A stretch of DNA of 64,000 bases from Rhodococcus sp. KRD197. Its GTDB lineage: Bacteria; Actinomycetota; Actinomycetes; Mycobacteriales; Mycobacteriaceae. Below the pieces are notes generated by a model. That model worked only from the letters and a program-made list of their open reading frames with translations. It made no database searches and was not told where the DNA came from. This document shows positions 39,562 through 49,029 of the stretch, piece by piece. Made by a program: the position numbers and the translations under genes. The number at the start of each line of letters is the position of its first letter. The first letter of the stretch is position 1. The stretch spans positions 186,001-250,000 of the forward strand of contig NZ_JABFAO010000009.1 in the NCBI RefSeq assembly GCF_017168235.1, written 5' to 3'.

Positions 39562-40524
39562 CTAATTCAGATCGATTTGCAGATGGATCGCACTGCCGTC
39601 TCCGACCGCCGAGACTGCCTGCGAGATGAGGGCGCTGACGTCGAGTGCCGCGCTGCTGTCGACTATTTCGGCTGCGAGCGGTTGCAGCACCGGAGTCAGT
39701 TCGGCTATCGCCGGGCCGATCTCGGCAAGCAATGTCGTCAGCTCCTGCAGGAACGGCACCAGACCGCCGTCGGTGGTGTAATCAGTAGCCGGGCTTCCTA
39801 TCTCGGCCAGCTTGGACTGCGCATTCACTGCGTCGATCAGCCCGGCGCCGACCTTGGCCAGCTCTGGACCAGCCGTCGTCAAGGACGGCCCCAACCAACT
39901 CATGTCACCGCCGAGTGACTGCAAGTCGTTCAGTAGCGAGCGAATCTGTGGCTCGCGGCTGATGAGCGTCGCTGCAAGCAGTTTGGTGGACCGCTCGAGC
40001 CGAGGAATCTCCGATCCTGTCCCCGCCGTTGCTCGATCGATCGTGTCGATGAGCGACCCGAGAGCCTCGGGATCGAATTGATCGAGCAACTCGACCAAGC
40101 GCGTCGACATTTCGGGAATAGTGCGTGGGGGATCGACCGAGCGGGCGTCGATTATCTGATGATCCGACAGGTACGGTGACGACGTGTCACGGCTCGGCGC
40201 GAAGTTGACGTACGGTTCGCCGAGTGCGCTGAGATTTTCGATCTTGATGGTGCTCGATGCCGGTATTTCATAGCGGGCGCTGAAACTCACTGCGATCCGA
40301 ACACCGTTGACCGACTTGCCTACTGACGCCACTTCTCCTACTCGTGCGCCGGAGAGCAGGACTGGTGAACCTACGTTCAGACCGCCCGAATTGGTCACCA
40401 GCATGACCACCGTCGTCTGACGCTCGAATGGTTGGTACCCGAGCACTCCGAATGTCATGTAGCCGACACCGAGGAGCGACACCGCCGCAATGGCGCCGAG
40501 TGAGAGAACCGACCGCAGTTTCAA
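39562..40524 (-). CDS. mceF: MCE-family protein, sixth in operon (MceF type)
   Basis: 320 residues: N-terminal TM (VLSLGAIAAVSLLGVGYMTF), then the MCE/MlaD domain (GLNVGSPVLLSGARVGEVAS) and a long helical tail. MCE proteins form hexameric tubes that carry lipids across the cell envelope to the YrbE permease. It begins at TTG that overlaps the mceE stop (TTGA), an unusual coupled start. Confidence 0.8.
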   Translation of the reverse strand: MKLRSVLSLGAIAAVSLLGVGYMTFGVLGYQPFERQTTVVMLVTNSGGLNVGSPVLLSGARVGEVASVGKSVNGVRIAVSFSARYEIPASSTIKIENLSALGEPYVNFAPSRDTSSPYLSDHQIIDARSVDPPRTIPEMSTRLVELLDQFDPEALGSLIDTIDRATAGTGSEIPRLERSTKLLAATLISREPQIRSLLNDLQSLGGDMSWLGPSLTTAGPELAKVGAGLIDAVNAQSKLAEIGSPATDYTTDGGLVPFLQELTTLLAEIGPAIAELTPVLQPLAAEIVDSSAALDVSALISQAVSAVGDGSAIHLQIDLN

Positions 40525-41576
40525 CGGACCGCCCCGATCATGCGCAGCGTCGCGACAATCTGCTGGGTCTGCTCGGAGTCGGACATCGTCACTTCGGTGA
40601 TGTTCGCCTTCGGCCCGTGTTCGACGAACGGGATGATCCGGGTTCGCAAGAAGTCGTTCAACTTGCTTGCGTTCGACGGCTGGCTCGAGTCGAGCGGATT
40701 CGCGGAAAATAGCATGGGTACAACGGCTTTACCGGTGCGGTCGAGCGATTGAACGAGCGGGGCGAGCCAGAGCGAATTGTGCGCGACCGGCGCGAGCCCG
40801 GCAAGAATCAACATGACACCAACAGTGGAGGTGACGACGTCGGTGGTGTGCTGGACTCCGTAGTCGGTCAGTAGCGGCCCCAGCATGTCTTGATCCTGCA
40901 GCACCATGGTGGCATTGGCGCCGAGCCCGTCCAAGATCGAGTCGACCGATTCAACGTCCTCACCCAGTGCGGCGAGATCGTTCTCCACAACGCTGAAGAT
41001 GCGTGCAGTCTCGGCGGTGTCTGCCGGGAGAACCGAGTTCATCTGGCGCACTGTGTTCTGGAAACTGTTGACGGCTCCGCCGCCAACCATGCTGGCGAGA
41101 CCAGCCATGGTGTCCTCCACCTGCGGTGCCAACGCGGTCTGCGCGATGGGGATGTTTGCCCCATCGGCCAACATCGGCCCCCTGTCGTCTGGTGGAGAAA
41201 TCAACGCGATGTGAACGTCGCCGAGCGGAGTGGCCTGACGCAACTCGGCGCGAGTGACAACCGGTATCCGCGTCGACTCCTCGATCGCGACTTCGGCGAC
41301 GATGTAGCCGGCGCGCGGCGCCCCCGCCGGTCCGGATGCGGCCTCCGGGTCGATGATCGTCAGGTCGACGAGATTACCGACCTCGACTCCGTCGGCGATG
41401 ACCTTGGCCCCACGTGGGAGGTTGAGCACGTTCGCGAACTCGATTGTCAGCGAATAATTCTCGTTGGAGACTGTAGTTCCAGGTACGCGCACCGTTGCGG
41501 GGTCGAACGAACAGCCGCTCACGGCAACCAGGATTGCGACCCCGACGGTAGTGCGACGAAATCTCGCTCGCATCAT
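40521..41576 (-). CDS. mceE: MCE-family lipoprotein (MceE type)
   Basis: 351 residues from ATG 41576 (MMRARFRRTTVGVAILVAVS). Lipobox AVSGC makes it the lipoprotein member, as MceE is in mycobacterial mce operons. MCE domain: LPRGAKVIADGVEVGNLVDL. The start overlaps the mceD stop; the longer frame upstream is a shadow. Confidence 0.8.
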   Translation of the reverse strand: MMRARFRRTTVGVAILVAVSGCSFDPATVRVPGTTVSNENYSLTIEFANVLNLPRGAKVIADGVEVGNLVDLTIIDPEAASGPAGAPRAGYIVAEVAIEESTRIPVVTRAELRQATPLGDVHIALISPPDDRGPMLADGANIPIAQTALAPQVEDTMAGLASMVGGGAVNSFQNTVRQMNSVLPADTAETARIFSVVENDLAALGEDVESVDSILDGLGANATMVLQDQDMLGPLLTDYGVQHTTDVVTSTVGVMLILAGLAPVAHNSLWLAPLVQSLDRTGKAVVPMLFSANPLDSSQPSNASKLNDFLRTRIIPFVEHGPKANITEVTMSDSEQTQQIVATLRMIGAVR

Positions 41577-42676
41577 CGGGCACCGACCACGTCGAACAAC
41601 AACCGCTCGAGCGGTATATCGACCAACCCGCCAGACTCGTCCGGGCATCCACGACGAGCGAGAGTATCGAGTGCGGCACACACCTGTGCGGCGTTCTGCT
41701 CGGGTATCGCGACACGCGGCGGTGCGTATGTGAGTGAAACCCTATGAGTTTCCGGGTCGAGAGAGCTGGTGAAGGCGCTGGATATCGCCGGAAGCATTGC
41801 GACGATATCGGACAGATCGGCGACGCCGGCGGTGATCAGCCGCGGCAGGTCTTGATGTGCGTCGAGACTGTTGAGCAGTGGCGTGCCGAACATCCTCGTA
41901 AGGTCGTTGGCAGCAGGAAGGACATCGTGGAGCGCGTCCATGATCTCGACTATCGGTGGGATCGCCAGTCTGGTGGCCGCTTCGAATTCCTCGGTCAGCC
42001 GGGTCACCATCAACCTGACGTCGCCCCATCCGTTCCTGGCGCTGTGCGCCAGTTCTGCAAGGGTGTCGATCAGGTCGCCGATATCGGCTATGGCGGCGTC
42101 AGGTGAGTCGAGCGCAGCTCCGAGTTGGTGGACGATTCGATTGATCTGCTCGGATGTACCCGATGTCGAGTTATTCAGTGCTGCAATGCCGTCGGCGATC
42201 TGGTTGTCGCTTTCTGGATCGCCTTGGCCGTTCAATTCGTCGGCCAACTGCGCCAGAGCAGTGAACGTTTGCGTCAGGCTTTTGGGGGTGACCGTCTTGT
42301 CGATGCAATTCGACGAGTCCCATCCTGAACCGGCAGGTTCGTTGCCGATCACTGCAAGCCTGCGATCGGCAATGAGCGAGTCCGCGACGGTGGTTGCGCC
42401 AACATCTGTCGGCAGTTTACGGTCCGCTGGAATATCGAAGTCGACGCGGGACGACGCACCTTGGGGTGCAATCGACGTCACCGAACCGATGTTGACGCCC
42501 ATGATCGACACCGCGCTACCCTCGAACAAGCCGATGCTGTCCGGCATCAGCGCGCAGTAGCCGCGCATGTCCGGGGTCGGATCGAACACTTTGAGTCCGA
42601 CTACCACGGCAGCAACCACCGTCACGATCGTTGCTGCGGTAAGGAACCTCCGGGACCGAAACAGGTTGTCGATCAT
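41573..42676 (-). CDS. mceD: MCE-family protein (MceD type)
   Basis: 367 residues from ATG 42676 (MIDNLFRSRRFLTAATIVTV), chosen because AAGGA lies seven bases upstream and the ATG overlaps the mceC stop (TGATG). One TM then MCE domain (LFEGSAVSIMGVNIGSVTSI) and helical repeats. It is part of the lipid-import tube. Confidence 0.8.
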   Translation of the reverse strand: MIDNLFRSRRFLTAATIVTVVAAVVVGLKVFDPTPDMRGYCALMPDSIGLFEGSAVSIMGVNIGSVTSIAPQGASSRVDFDIPADRKLPTDVGATTVADSLIADRRLAVIGNEPAGSGWDSSNCIDKTVTPKSLTQTFTALAQLADELNGQGDPESDNQIADGIAALNNSTSGTSEQINRIVHQLGAALDSPDAAIADIGDLIDTLAELAHSARNGWGDVRLMVTRLTEEFEAATRLAIPPIVEIMDALHDVLPAANDLTRMFGTPLLNSLDAHQDLPRLITAGVADLSDIVAMLPAISSAFTSSLDPETHRVSLTYAPPRVAIPEQNAAQVCAALDTLARRGCPDESGGLVDIPLERLLFDVVGAR

Positions 42677-43686
42677 CAGCATGTCCTTCCCGGAACTGGA
42701 ACACACGGAGCTGCGGGAACAACGACGACCCCTCCGTCTGCAATCAGCGGGTTCAATCGCTGCTGCAACGAGTGCACGGCGTCGAGTATCGCGCCGAGCT
42801 TCTTCCCGAGCTCGTCGAGCTCGGGAATCGCGTCTGCCAGTAACTGTGCCTGGGGCTTCAACGTCGATTGCCACGCCCGCCCGACCGGGGCGAGTGCGTG
42901 CAGGGTATCGGCCACGAGGCGCAGTGCCACGCTCACCTCGGCCTTGTTGTCCTGGATGAGTGTCTCGAGCAGGTTCAGCTTGTCGATCAGATGCGCGACG
43001 ACGTCCAGGTTCTGGTTGAGCGCGGACGTGTACTCGTTGGCCAAGTCCAGCGTTCGCGATACATCGTCGTTCTGCTGTTCGATGATGCTTGTGATTTTGT
43101 CCAGCGCAGTGAGCAGTGCACGGGGCGACTGCGGGTTCTCGCTCAACTTCGACGCCACCGAGTCCAGGCTGATTCGCACTGTGTCGCCCTCCAACTCATC
43201 CATCGGCCGCACGGCATCCTGAAAGAGCTGAGGGAGGTTGTACGGCAGGATCACGCGATCTCGGGGAATCGTTGCGTGAGCGAGCGGCTTGGTCCCCGCC
43301 GGCAGTACCGCCAGGTAATGACCACCGACGATGGTGAGCATCCGCACCTCGAGTGAGGTTGCGTCGCCGATGAACACACCGTCTTTCACCGTGAAACTCA
43401 TCTCGACGTGGTCTGGCCGCAAGGTGATGGATTCGACCTTGCCGACCGTGATGCCGGCGACCCGGACATCGTCATCGGCGCGCACCGATCCGGCGTCGGC
43501 GAGTTCTGCTGTGTATGTCGTTTCACCTGTTCGCACCACCGACACGACTCCCACTGCTGCCAGCAGAACCACCACCGCGACAATGCCCATCATCCCCAAC
43601 CGAACGTCGGAGCGGCGGCGGCCGGCCTCGGACCGACTACTCGCGTGTCGTGAGAACCGCCACCTCGACATCTTCACTGGTTGCAC
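42676..43686 (-). CDS. mceC: MCE-family protein (MceC type)
   Basis: 336 residues. A basic N-terminus precedes one TM (LGMMGIVAVVVLLAAVGVVS). MCE domain: SVRADDDVRVAGITVGKVES. The coiled-coil-like tail ends with a proline- and valine-rich segment (VVVVPAAPCVPVPGRTC). The start overlaps mceB by 13 bases. Confidence 0.8.
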   Translation of the reverse strand: MQPVKMSRWRFSRHASSRSEAGRRRSDVRLGMMGIVAVVVLLAAVGVVSVVRTGETTYTAELADAGSVRADDDVRVAGITVGKVESITLRPDHVEMSFTVKDGVFIGDATSLEVRMLTIVGGHYLAVLPAGTKPLAHATIPRDRVILPYNLPQLFQDAVRPMDELEGDTVRISLDSVASKLSENPQSPRALLTALDKITSIIEQQNDDVSRTLDLANEYTSALNQNLDVVAHLIDKLNLLETLIQDNKAEVSVALRLVADTLHALAPVGRAWQSTLKPQAQLLADAIPELDELGKKLGAILDAVHSLQQRLNPLIADGGVVVVPAAPCVPVPGRTC

Positions 43687-44684
43687 AGGGCGATCCTTTG
43701 TTCCTGGAGCAGGATCTCCAGCGCCTTAGGGGCCTGCACAGCACCATTCGAGCATTCGGTGCTCACGTCTGCTCCCGGAGCGGGTACCGCTGCTGCCAGA
43801 CCCTGAATCAACCCGGGCAACCGGCCGAGGGTATCGGCAGCAGCTGCCGAATCCGGAATGGCGGTGCGTAGCACATTGTCGAGGTTTGCATTCGGGTCGC
43901 CGGTGAGTCCGACGGTGTTCAGCATGCTCTGCAGCGGATAAAGGACGGGGCGAATGGTCAACGCGAAGTCGATGAGTCCGCCGATGCGGTCCGCGAGGGT
44001 CCCGAATACTGCAGTCATCTGGGTGAGCAAACGCATGGCATTGCCGGACTTGCCGCCGAGGTGATCGACCACCTGGCCGAGGTTGTGCACCAGAGTCGAG
44101 ACGACGGCTTGCCTGTCGGTGACGTAGTGGTCGGTGAGGTCTTGGATACCTGCCAACGCCGAACCGACCCGGGTGTCGTCTCCTTCGACGACCGCCAGTA
44201 GATTTCCGGTCAGTTGATTGAGGTCATCCGGGGTCAGCGTTGCCAGCACTGGTTGCAGCCCGTTGAACAGGGTTGTGATGTCGAACGCCGGAACGGTGTT
44301 GTCCGTGGTGATCGTCTCGCCGGGATGTTGCTCGTGGGCGGGATCGGTAGGTTGCTGTACATCGAGGTAGCGCAGGCCGGTGAGGTTCTGGTACCTGATT
44401 GCCAGTGTGCTGTTCGTGAAGATCGGCCGGTCGCCTTCTGCGGTGAACGTGACGAGCGCCAACGTGCCGTCGAGTTCGAGTCCGGACACTTTCCCAACTC
44501 TGACGCCGTACATCCGAACGTCGTCGCCGGCTTTGAGCCCGTTCGCGTCGGTGAACAGCGCAGAGTACTGATCGGTGTGTCCTCTGACCGGCCGGTCGAT
44601 CAACTGGAACACCAAGGCCAGCAACATGATCATCACGGCGGTGAAGATGCCCAACCGTGTCATGAGCTTGGGGACGGTCATCAT
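43674..44684 (-). CDS. mceB: MCE-family protein (MceB type)
   Basis: 336 residues with TM LGIFTAVMIMLLALVFQLID and MCE domain GLKAGDDVRMYGVRVGKVSG, followed by long helices. It overlaps mceA by four bases, as usual for such operons. Confidence 0.8.
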   Translation of the reverse strand: MMTVPKLMTRLGIFTAVMIMLLALVFQLIDRPVRGHTDQYSALFTDANGLKAGDDVRMYGVRVGKVSGLELDGTLALVTFTAEGDRPIFTNSTLAIRYQNLTGLRYLDVQQPTDPAHEQHPGETITTDNTVPAFDITTLFNGLQPVLATLTPDDLNQLTGNLLAVVEGDDTRVGSALAGIQDLTDHYVTDRQAVVSTLVHNLGQVVDHLGGKSGNAMRLLTQMTAVFGTLADRIGGLIDFALTIRPVLYPLQSMLNTVGLTGDPNANLDNVLRTAIPDSAAAADTLGRLPGLIQGLAAAVPAPGADVSTECSNGAVQAPKALEILLQEQRIALCNQ

Positions 44685-45736
44685 CGCGCACCATCGGTTC
44701 CTGCAGGCAGGGCGCCCTGCAACGGACCAGAGAGCGCGGGGATCCCGCGCAGGTCGACCGAGAAATCGACGACGGGGCCGTGCGGCGTGTCATGGAACTT
44801 GCTGTCCAGTTGAGTCAGCAGCACACCGAGGTCGCGGCCTGTACTCTGCGGCGACGGAACGGTGGATGCGATTACGTCCAGGATCGGGGCGATTTGGTCG
44901 GTGAGCCCGTTGAAGTGAGGCTGGGCAGTAGTCAGGACCGGGACAAGGGCCGGAATCAGATCGTCCTTGAGCATCGAGCTCGTGGCGTCGAACTTCGTCC
45001 GGTTGTCTGCCGACTTCATGTACTCGGAATCGTAGGCCGTGTACAGCATTTGGATGCCGCCGTCTACTGTCCACGGCAGCCCGCCCAGCGCAGATCCATA
45101 CTCGCGGAGCAGGAATGGTGCGGGATGATGCTGCGTGTCGGCCACTACTCGTATCATGTCGATGATCGCTTGGAACAGAGGAGTGAAAGCAGTCGCGCCG
45201 ATGTCGATTCTGCGCAACACTTCCGTGAGTTGCGGTGTCAGCACCCCGGTTGTGAACTCGCCGAGTGAACTGAGCACGGTGGAGATTGTGGCGTCGTCGA
45301 CACGGTCCCGTGCATTGCCGGTGAGATCGATGACCGAACCGTCGACGACCATTTCTCCGCCGCTCGCCGGGTGCAATTGGATTTCGCTGACGCCGAAAAG
45401 GTTGCCTGGGGCGAAGTCGACGCTCAGAGTGTCGGTGAGACCGAGGATCTGGGATTGGTCCAACTCTAGCTCGATGCTTTGCCAACCACCATCGGCGACA
45501 CCGGTCGAAGCGACGGCCCCGACCTTGACTCCGTCGAGACGTACATCGCTTCCACTGTCGATGCCGGTTCCGATGTGGTCCGTGAGCAACTCGACGGTGA
45601 GCCGGTTCGGATCTGTCCCGGTTGGGGCGAGCCGCCAGCCGACGGCGAGAACGACGACAACCGTCAGGGCGACGATGCCGGTGGCCCGCGCACCGCGGAG
45701 GCCGACGGCGACGCCTGGTAATCCGTAAGTTGGCAT
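44681..45736 (-). CDS. mceA: MCE-family protein (MceA type)
   Basis: 351 residues from ATG 45736 (MPTYGLPGVAVGLRGARATG), AGGTG close upstream. TM IVALTVVVVLAVGWRL; MCE domain GIDSGSDVRLDGVKVGAVAS. It is first of the six MCE subunits, directly after the two permease genes. The listed longer frame upstream overlaps yrbE and is not coding. Confidence 0.8.
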   Translation of the reverse strand: MPTYGLPGVAVGLRGARATGIVALTVVVVLAVGWRLAPTGTDPNRLTVELLTDHIGTGIDSGSDVRLDGVKVGAVASTGVADGGWQSIELELDQSQILGLTDTLSVDFAPGNLFGVSEIQLHPASGGEMVVDGSVIDLTGNARDRVDDATISTVLSSLGEFTTGVLTPQLTEVLRRIDIGATAFTPLFQAIIDMIRVVADTQHHPAPFLLREYGSALGGLPWTVDGGIQMLYTAYDSEYMKSADNRTKFDATSSMLKDDLIPALVPVLTTAQPHFNGLTDQIAPILDVIASTVPSPQSTGRDLGVLLTQLDSKFHDTPHGPVVDFSVDLRGIPALSGPLQGALPAGTDGAR

Positions 45737-45741
45737 TGCAC

Positions 45742-46605
45742 CTATCCGGAGAAGACGACGGGGGAGGTGAGACCCCACAGAGTGATGGTGAGAATCATGT
45801 CGAGGGTGATGATCGCGACCAGGCTGGCACGGATTGCGCGTCCCGATGCCATACCGACCCCTTCGGGCCCGCCAGTGGCGAAATAGCCTTGGTAGCAATG
45901 GATGATGATGACCGCAATCGCAAACACAGTCACTTTGACAACTGCCGCGATGACGTCCCAGCTCACGACGAACTGGGTGAAGTAGTGGTCGTAGACGCCG
46001 CTGGGTGCGCCGTGAACCGAGACGACAACCGCAGCGCAAGCGACATAGCTGACGATCAGCGCAATGAGGAATGTCGGCACGATCGCCACGACCCCGGCGA
46101 TGACTCGGGTGGTGACCACGAACGGCACCGACCGCACGCCCAGCGATTCGATGGCGTCGATCTCCTCCGAGATCCGCATCGACCCGATCTCGGCTGTCAT
46201 CCGGCAGCCTGCCTGGGCAGCGAAGCCCACACCCGCAGCGATCGGGGCGAGTTCGCGGGTATTGGCGAATGCCGAGATGACGCCACTGAGCTGACCGAGC
46301 GAAACCAAGTTCAATGCGCTGTAGGCCTCGATACCGATCGACGCGCCCACCGCAGCACCCATCACAACCATCACTACTGCCGTGCCGCCGCCGACGAGAA
46401 CCGAGCCGCGCCCCCACGTCATGTCTGTCACCTGCAGCATCGTTTGGGAGCGATACTTTCTCAGCGTCAACGGGATAGACGAGAGCACCTGCCACGCGAA
46501 CGCCAACACGAAGCCCGCATTGTCGATCGGTGACATCGGACGAACCTTGCGGCGTAGCCATGCCAAGGGCCGGAGCAGTGGCGGACTATAGGTAGATGCT
46601 GCCAT
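45742..46605 (-). CDS. YrbE/MlaE permease, second
   Basis: 287 residues from ATG 46605 (MAASTYSPPLLRPLAWLRRK). Five to six TMs and the MlaE signature EIGSMRISEEIDAIESLGVR. With its partner it forms the membrane channel of the MCE ABC-type lipid importer; the ATPase is encoded elsewhere, as in mycobacteria. The start shares one base with the previous stop (TGATG). Confidence 0.85.
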   Translation of the reverse strand: MAASTYSPPLLRPLAWLRRKVRPMSPIDNAGFVLAFAWQVLSSIPLTLRKYRSQTMLQVTDMTWGRGSVLVGGGTAVVMVVMGAAVGASIGIEAYSALNLVSLGQLSGVISAFANTRELAPIAAGVGFAAQAGCRMTAEIGSMRISEEIDAIESLGVRSVPFVVTTRVIAGVVAIVPTFLIALIVSYVACAAVVVSVHGAPSGVYDHYFTQFVVSWDVIAAVVKVTVFAIAVIIIHCYQGYFATGGPEGVGMASGRAIRASLVAIITLDMILTITLWGLTSPVVFSG

Positions 46606-47474
46606 CACGCCAGCCGTACCGGGAAGAACATGGTGACCACCTGCGTGACCGCGGTGTTGATCACAGCGATCGATACGACGGACAAGATGACGGCAGCGTT
46701 CACGCCGTCGGCGACACCGCGCGGCCCACCCTTGGCCTCCAACCCGCGCTGACACGCCACGATGACGACGAGGAACCCGAAGAGGAGCGATTTTCCGAGC
46801 GAGACCCACACATCTATCGATGTGGTGAACGCGCCGAACGACTCCCAGTAGCTTCCCGGTGTGACATCGAGAGCCGCGATGGCGACGACGTAGCCGGCAA
46901 CGATGCCGACTGTGATGATCAAAATGTTCAGCAGGGGTGCGACGATCAGCATCGCGGCAATTCTCGGAACGACGAGCCGCTGTACCGGGTTTATGCCCAT
47001 CACGCGCATCGCGTCGACCTCGTCGCGGATCGTCCGTGCACCGAGGTCGGCTGCGATGGCTGCGGCACCGGCACCGCCGAGCAGGAGCCCGGTTGCCATC
47101 GGTGCCCCCTGCTTGATCACCCCGAGTCCGCCGGCCGCGCCGATCAGCGAGTTCGCGCCCAACTCGTGCACCAAGTTGCCGACTTGAACCGAGACGATCA
47201 CCCCGAACGGCACCGCCATCAGTATTCCCGGAATCGCGGTGACAGTGATGAAAAACCATGCTTGAGACAGGGTTTCGCGCCATTGGAAGCGCATCCGCAC
47301 CAAGTCTTCGAGCCCGACCATGGTCGCCTCTGCACCCATTCGCATGGTCCGACCGAAAGTTCCGACGCTCGACGTAACACGGTTCGAACGGTTGCGGTCC
47401 AGCGCTTTTCCCTCGGAACGACGAGCGGGCGCGGCCTGCGACACGAGTGATTCGATGACCATCTCCGTTCTCAT
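46605..47474 (-). CDS. YrbE/MlaE permease, first
   Basis: 289 residues. Same family: ADLGARTIRDEVDAMRVMGI is the MlaE motif, with TMs such as LLNILIITVGIVAGYVVAIA. It heads the MCE operon. The gap to the oxygenase gene upstream is only about 50 bases, so both may share a transcript starting near 48.9 kb. The start could also be the ATG four codons later. Confidence 0.85.
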   Translation of the reverse strand: MRTEMVIESLVSQAAPARRSEGKALDRNRSNRVTSSVGTFGRTMRMGAEATMVGLEDLVRMRFQWRETLSQAWFFITVTAIPGILMAVPFGVIVSVQVGNLVHELGANSLIGAAGGLGVIKQGAPMATGLLLGGAGAAAIAADLGARTIRDEVDAMRVMGINPVQRLVVPRIAAMLIVAPLLNILIITVGIVAGYVVAIAALDVTPGSYWESFGAFTTSIDVWVSLGKSLLFGFLVVIVACQRGLEAKGGPRGVADGVNAAVILSVVSIAVINTAVTQVVTMFFPVRLA

Positions 47475-47526
47475 CGGTCAAGTGAATGGACCTGCAGCGC
47501 AGCCTATCTGCACAAACGCCGAGTGT

Positions 47527-48819
47527 TCAGCGAATTGGGCACCCAACCGGTGTCGACGGCGTGGCGTCATGGTGGTCGTACGGCGTAGTCAGAATTCCCT
47601 TGCGTTTGGCGGCAGCTCGGGACGTCAGGACATTGATGCGCCAGAAGCGGTCACCCCTGCGGGCACGCCGACGGAGGCGTGCGTCCTCGAACGGCAGAGT
47701 ATCGGCAACTCTGTTCAACCAGACATTGAACGTGGCTATTGCACCGATCAACTGCACCCACCGACTGATCGAGATGTCGTGCGCCGGCGTGGTCGCGATG
47801 AGGGCGCGCACTGCGGGTTCACCACCGAAGTAGGCCATCAAGCCGAGCAGTGGCCCAGCTATCAGGCTGCCCTTTCGCGTCAGTTGACCGTTCTGGTCGG
47901 ACAGGTTGGCCGCGGCCGCCTCGGACATCTCTGCGGTCGCCTCGGTTGGGCCACCGGTATATGGCAGGTAGTGGTTGAGTACCTCGACAGCGTCGTTCGC
48001 GGTGGTCGGAATGACGTCCTCGCTGACGCCGAATACGTATGTGATGTGTGCCCAGTAGATCCACGCGTCGTCCAGATCGGACTGTGAGTATTTGCGGCCG
48101 TGTCCTTGATCGACGAGCATCGGCAGGAGGCCGAACGAGATCGCGCCCATCAGCATCGCGGTGCAGGAGATCGGGCAGCCGTCACGCTCGAAACTTTCTG
48201 GCTTCCAGGATCTTCGGAGTCCAGCTCGGACCTGAGAATGCATCAAGCGGACTTTCACGGTGTCTTTGAAGATCGGCGAGTACCGATCCATGGCGCTCGC
48301 ACGAGTGACATTCCAGAACCAGGTGTAGCTCTCGAACATTCGCCTCTGATAGTCGTTGATGAACCGGCGTGTTGTACCTGTTGCGGTCGATACGTCATTG
48401 CCGACGAAGGTCGCAAGCGCGTCCATCACTGCCATACCCGTCTTGCCTGCGAACGACGCGCTGATCCACAGTCGGCGCCCACGTTCCCACCGCTCCGGAT
48501 CGTGCCACGCGGGTGGGTTGTCGAGGCTGGCGAACAGTCGCTCGAGCTCCGGCGGCGGATCTGCCACTGCACCGATTCCGTTGTCCAACGCTCGTTCGAG
48601 CATCCGCCGGCCTTCGGACATTCCGATGCGGCGAAATGCGCGCACCACGTCGTCCATCAGTTCGTCGCCCTGCCATTGATGATCGGCCACCAGGTCGATC
48701 AACGGTGACGGCGACGAAAGACGGGTTTGCGCGACCTTCGGCTCGACGAAGCGGCGGCGCGATGCGTCCCACAGTTCATGACTCTCGGTCGACCGCTCCG
48801 GCCACGGCCTCAGCGGCAT
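47527..48819 (-). CDS. DUF2236/MpaB-family oxygenase-like protein
   Basis: From ATG 48819 (MPLRPWPERSTESHELWDAS) there are 430 residues. The family (MpaB, rubber-oxygenase catalytic domain) binds heme through conserved His and Arg; here MMRF-like parts read FAGKTGMAVMDALATFVGND, NDYQRRMFESYTWFWNVTRA and KVRLMHSQVRAGL. The frame stays open and protein-like upstream (RDPVGARHPSDYYYRPG), back to an ATT at 48897 preceded by GGAG; the ATT may be the real start. It is upstream of the MCE genes and divergent from a TetR regulator, so it could modify a lipid or sterol imported by MCE. Confidence 0.75.
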   Translation of the reverse strand: MPLRPWPERSTESHELWDASRRRFVEPKVAQTRLSSPSPLIDLVADHQWQGDELMDDVVRAFRRIGMSEGRRMLERALDNGIGAVADPPPELERLFASLDNPPAWHDPERWERGRRLWISASFAGKTGMAVMDALATFVGNDVSTATGTTRRFINDYQRRMFESYTWFWNVTRASAMDRYSPIFKDTVKVRLMHSQVRAGLRRSWKPESFERDGCPISCTAMLMGAISFGLLPMLVDQGHGRKYSQSDLDDAWIYWAHITYVFGVSEDVIPTTANDAVEVLNHYLPYTGGPTEATAEMSEAAAANLSDQNGQLTRKGSLIAGPLLGLMAYFGGEPAVRALIATTPAHDISISRWVQLIGAIATFNVWLNRVADTLPFEDARLRRRARRGDRFWRINVLTSRAAAKRKGILTTPYDHHDATPSTPVGCPIR

Positions 48820-48993
48820 GCCGGGCCGGTAGTAGTAATCGGATGGGTGGCGCGCGCCGACTGGGTCTCGGGCCGGCTTCGATGTCGACGTTGAAATGGC
48901 TTCGTCTCCCTCGTTCGTCCATGGTCGGCCGGTAGTGTGACCGAGATCATGTCCAAGGCTATTGCTGAATTATGCTCACCTTCAACTCGGTTA

Positions 48994-49029
48994 TTGACAT
49001 CGGTCGCACAAGCTGATGGTCTGGGACTA
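48994..49029 (+). promoter_or_regulatory. Possible promoter of tetR, leaderless
   Basis: TTGACA at 48994-48999 is followed after 17 bases by TGGTCT, and the ATG of tetR is seven bases further, which would give a leaderless mRNA. There is no Shine-Dalgarno before the ATG. The -10 match is weak. Confidence 0.3.
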
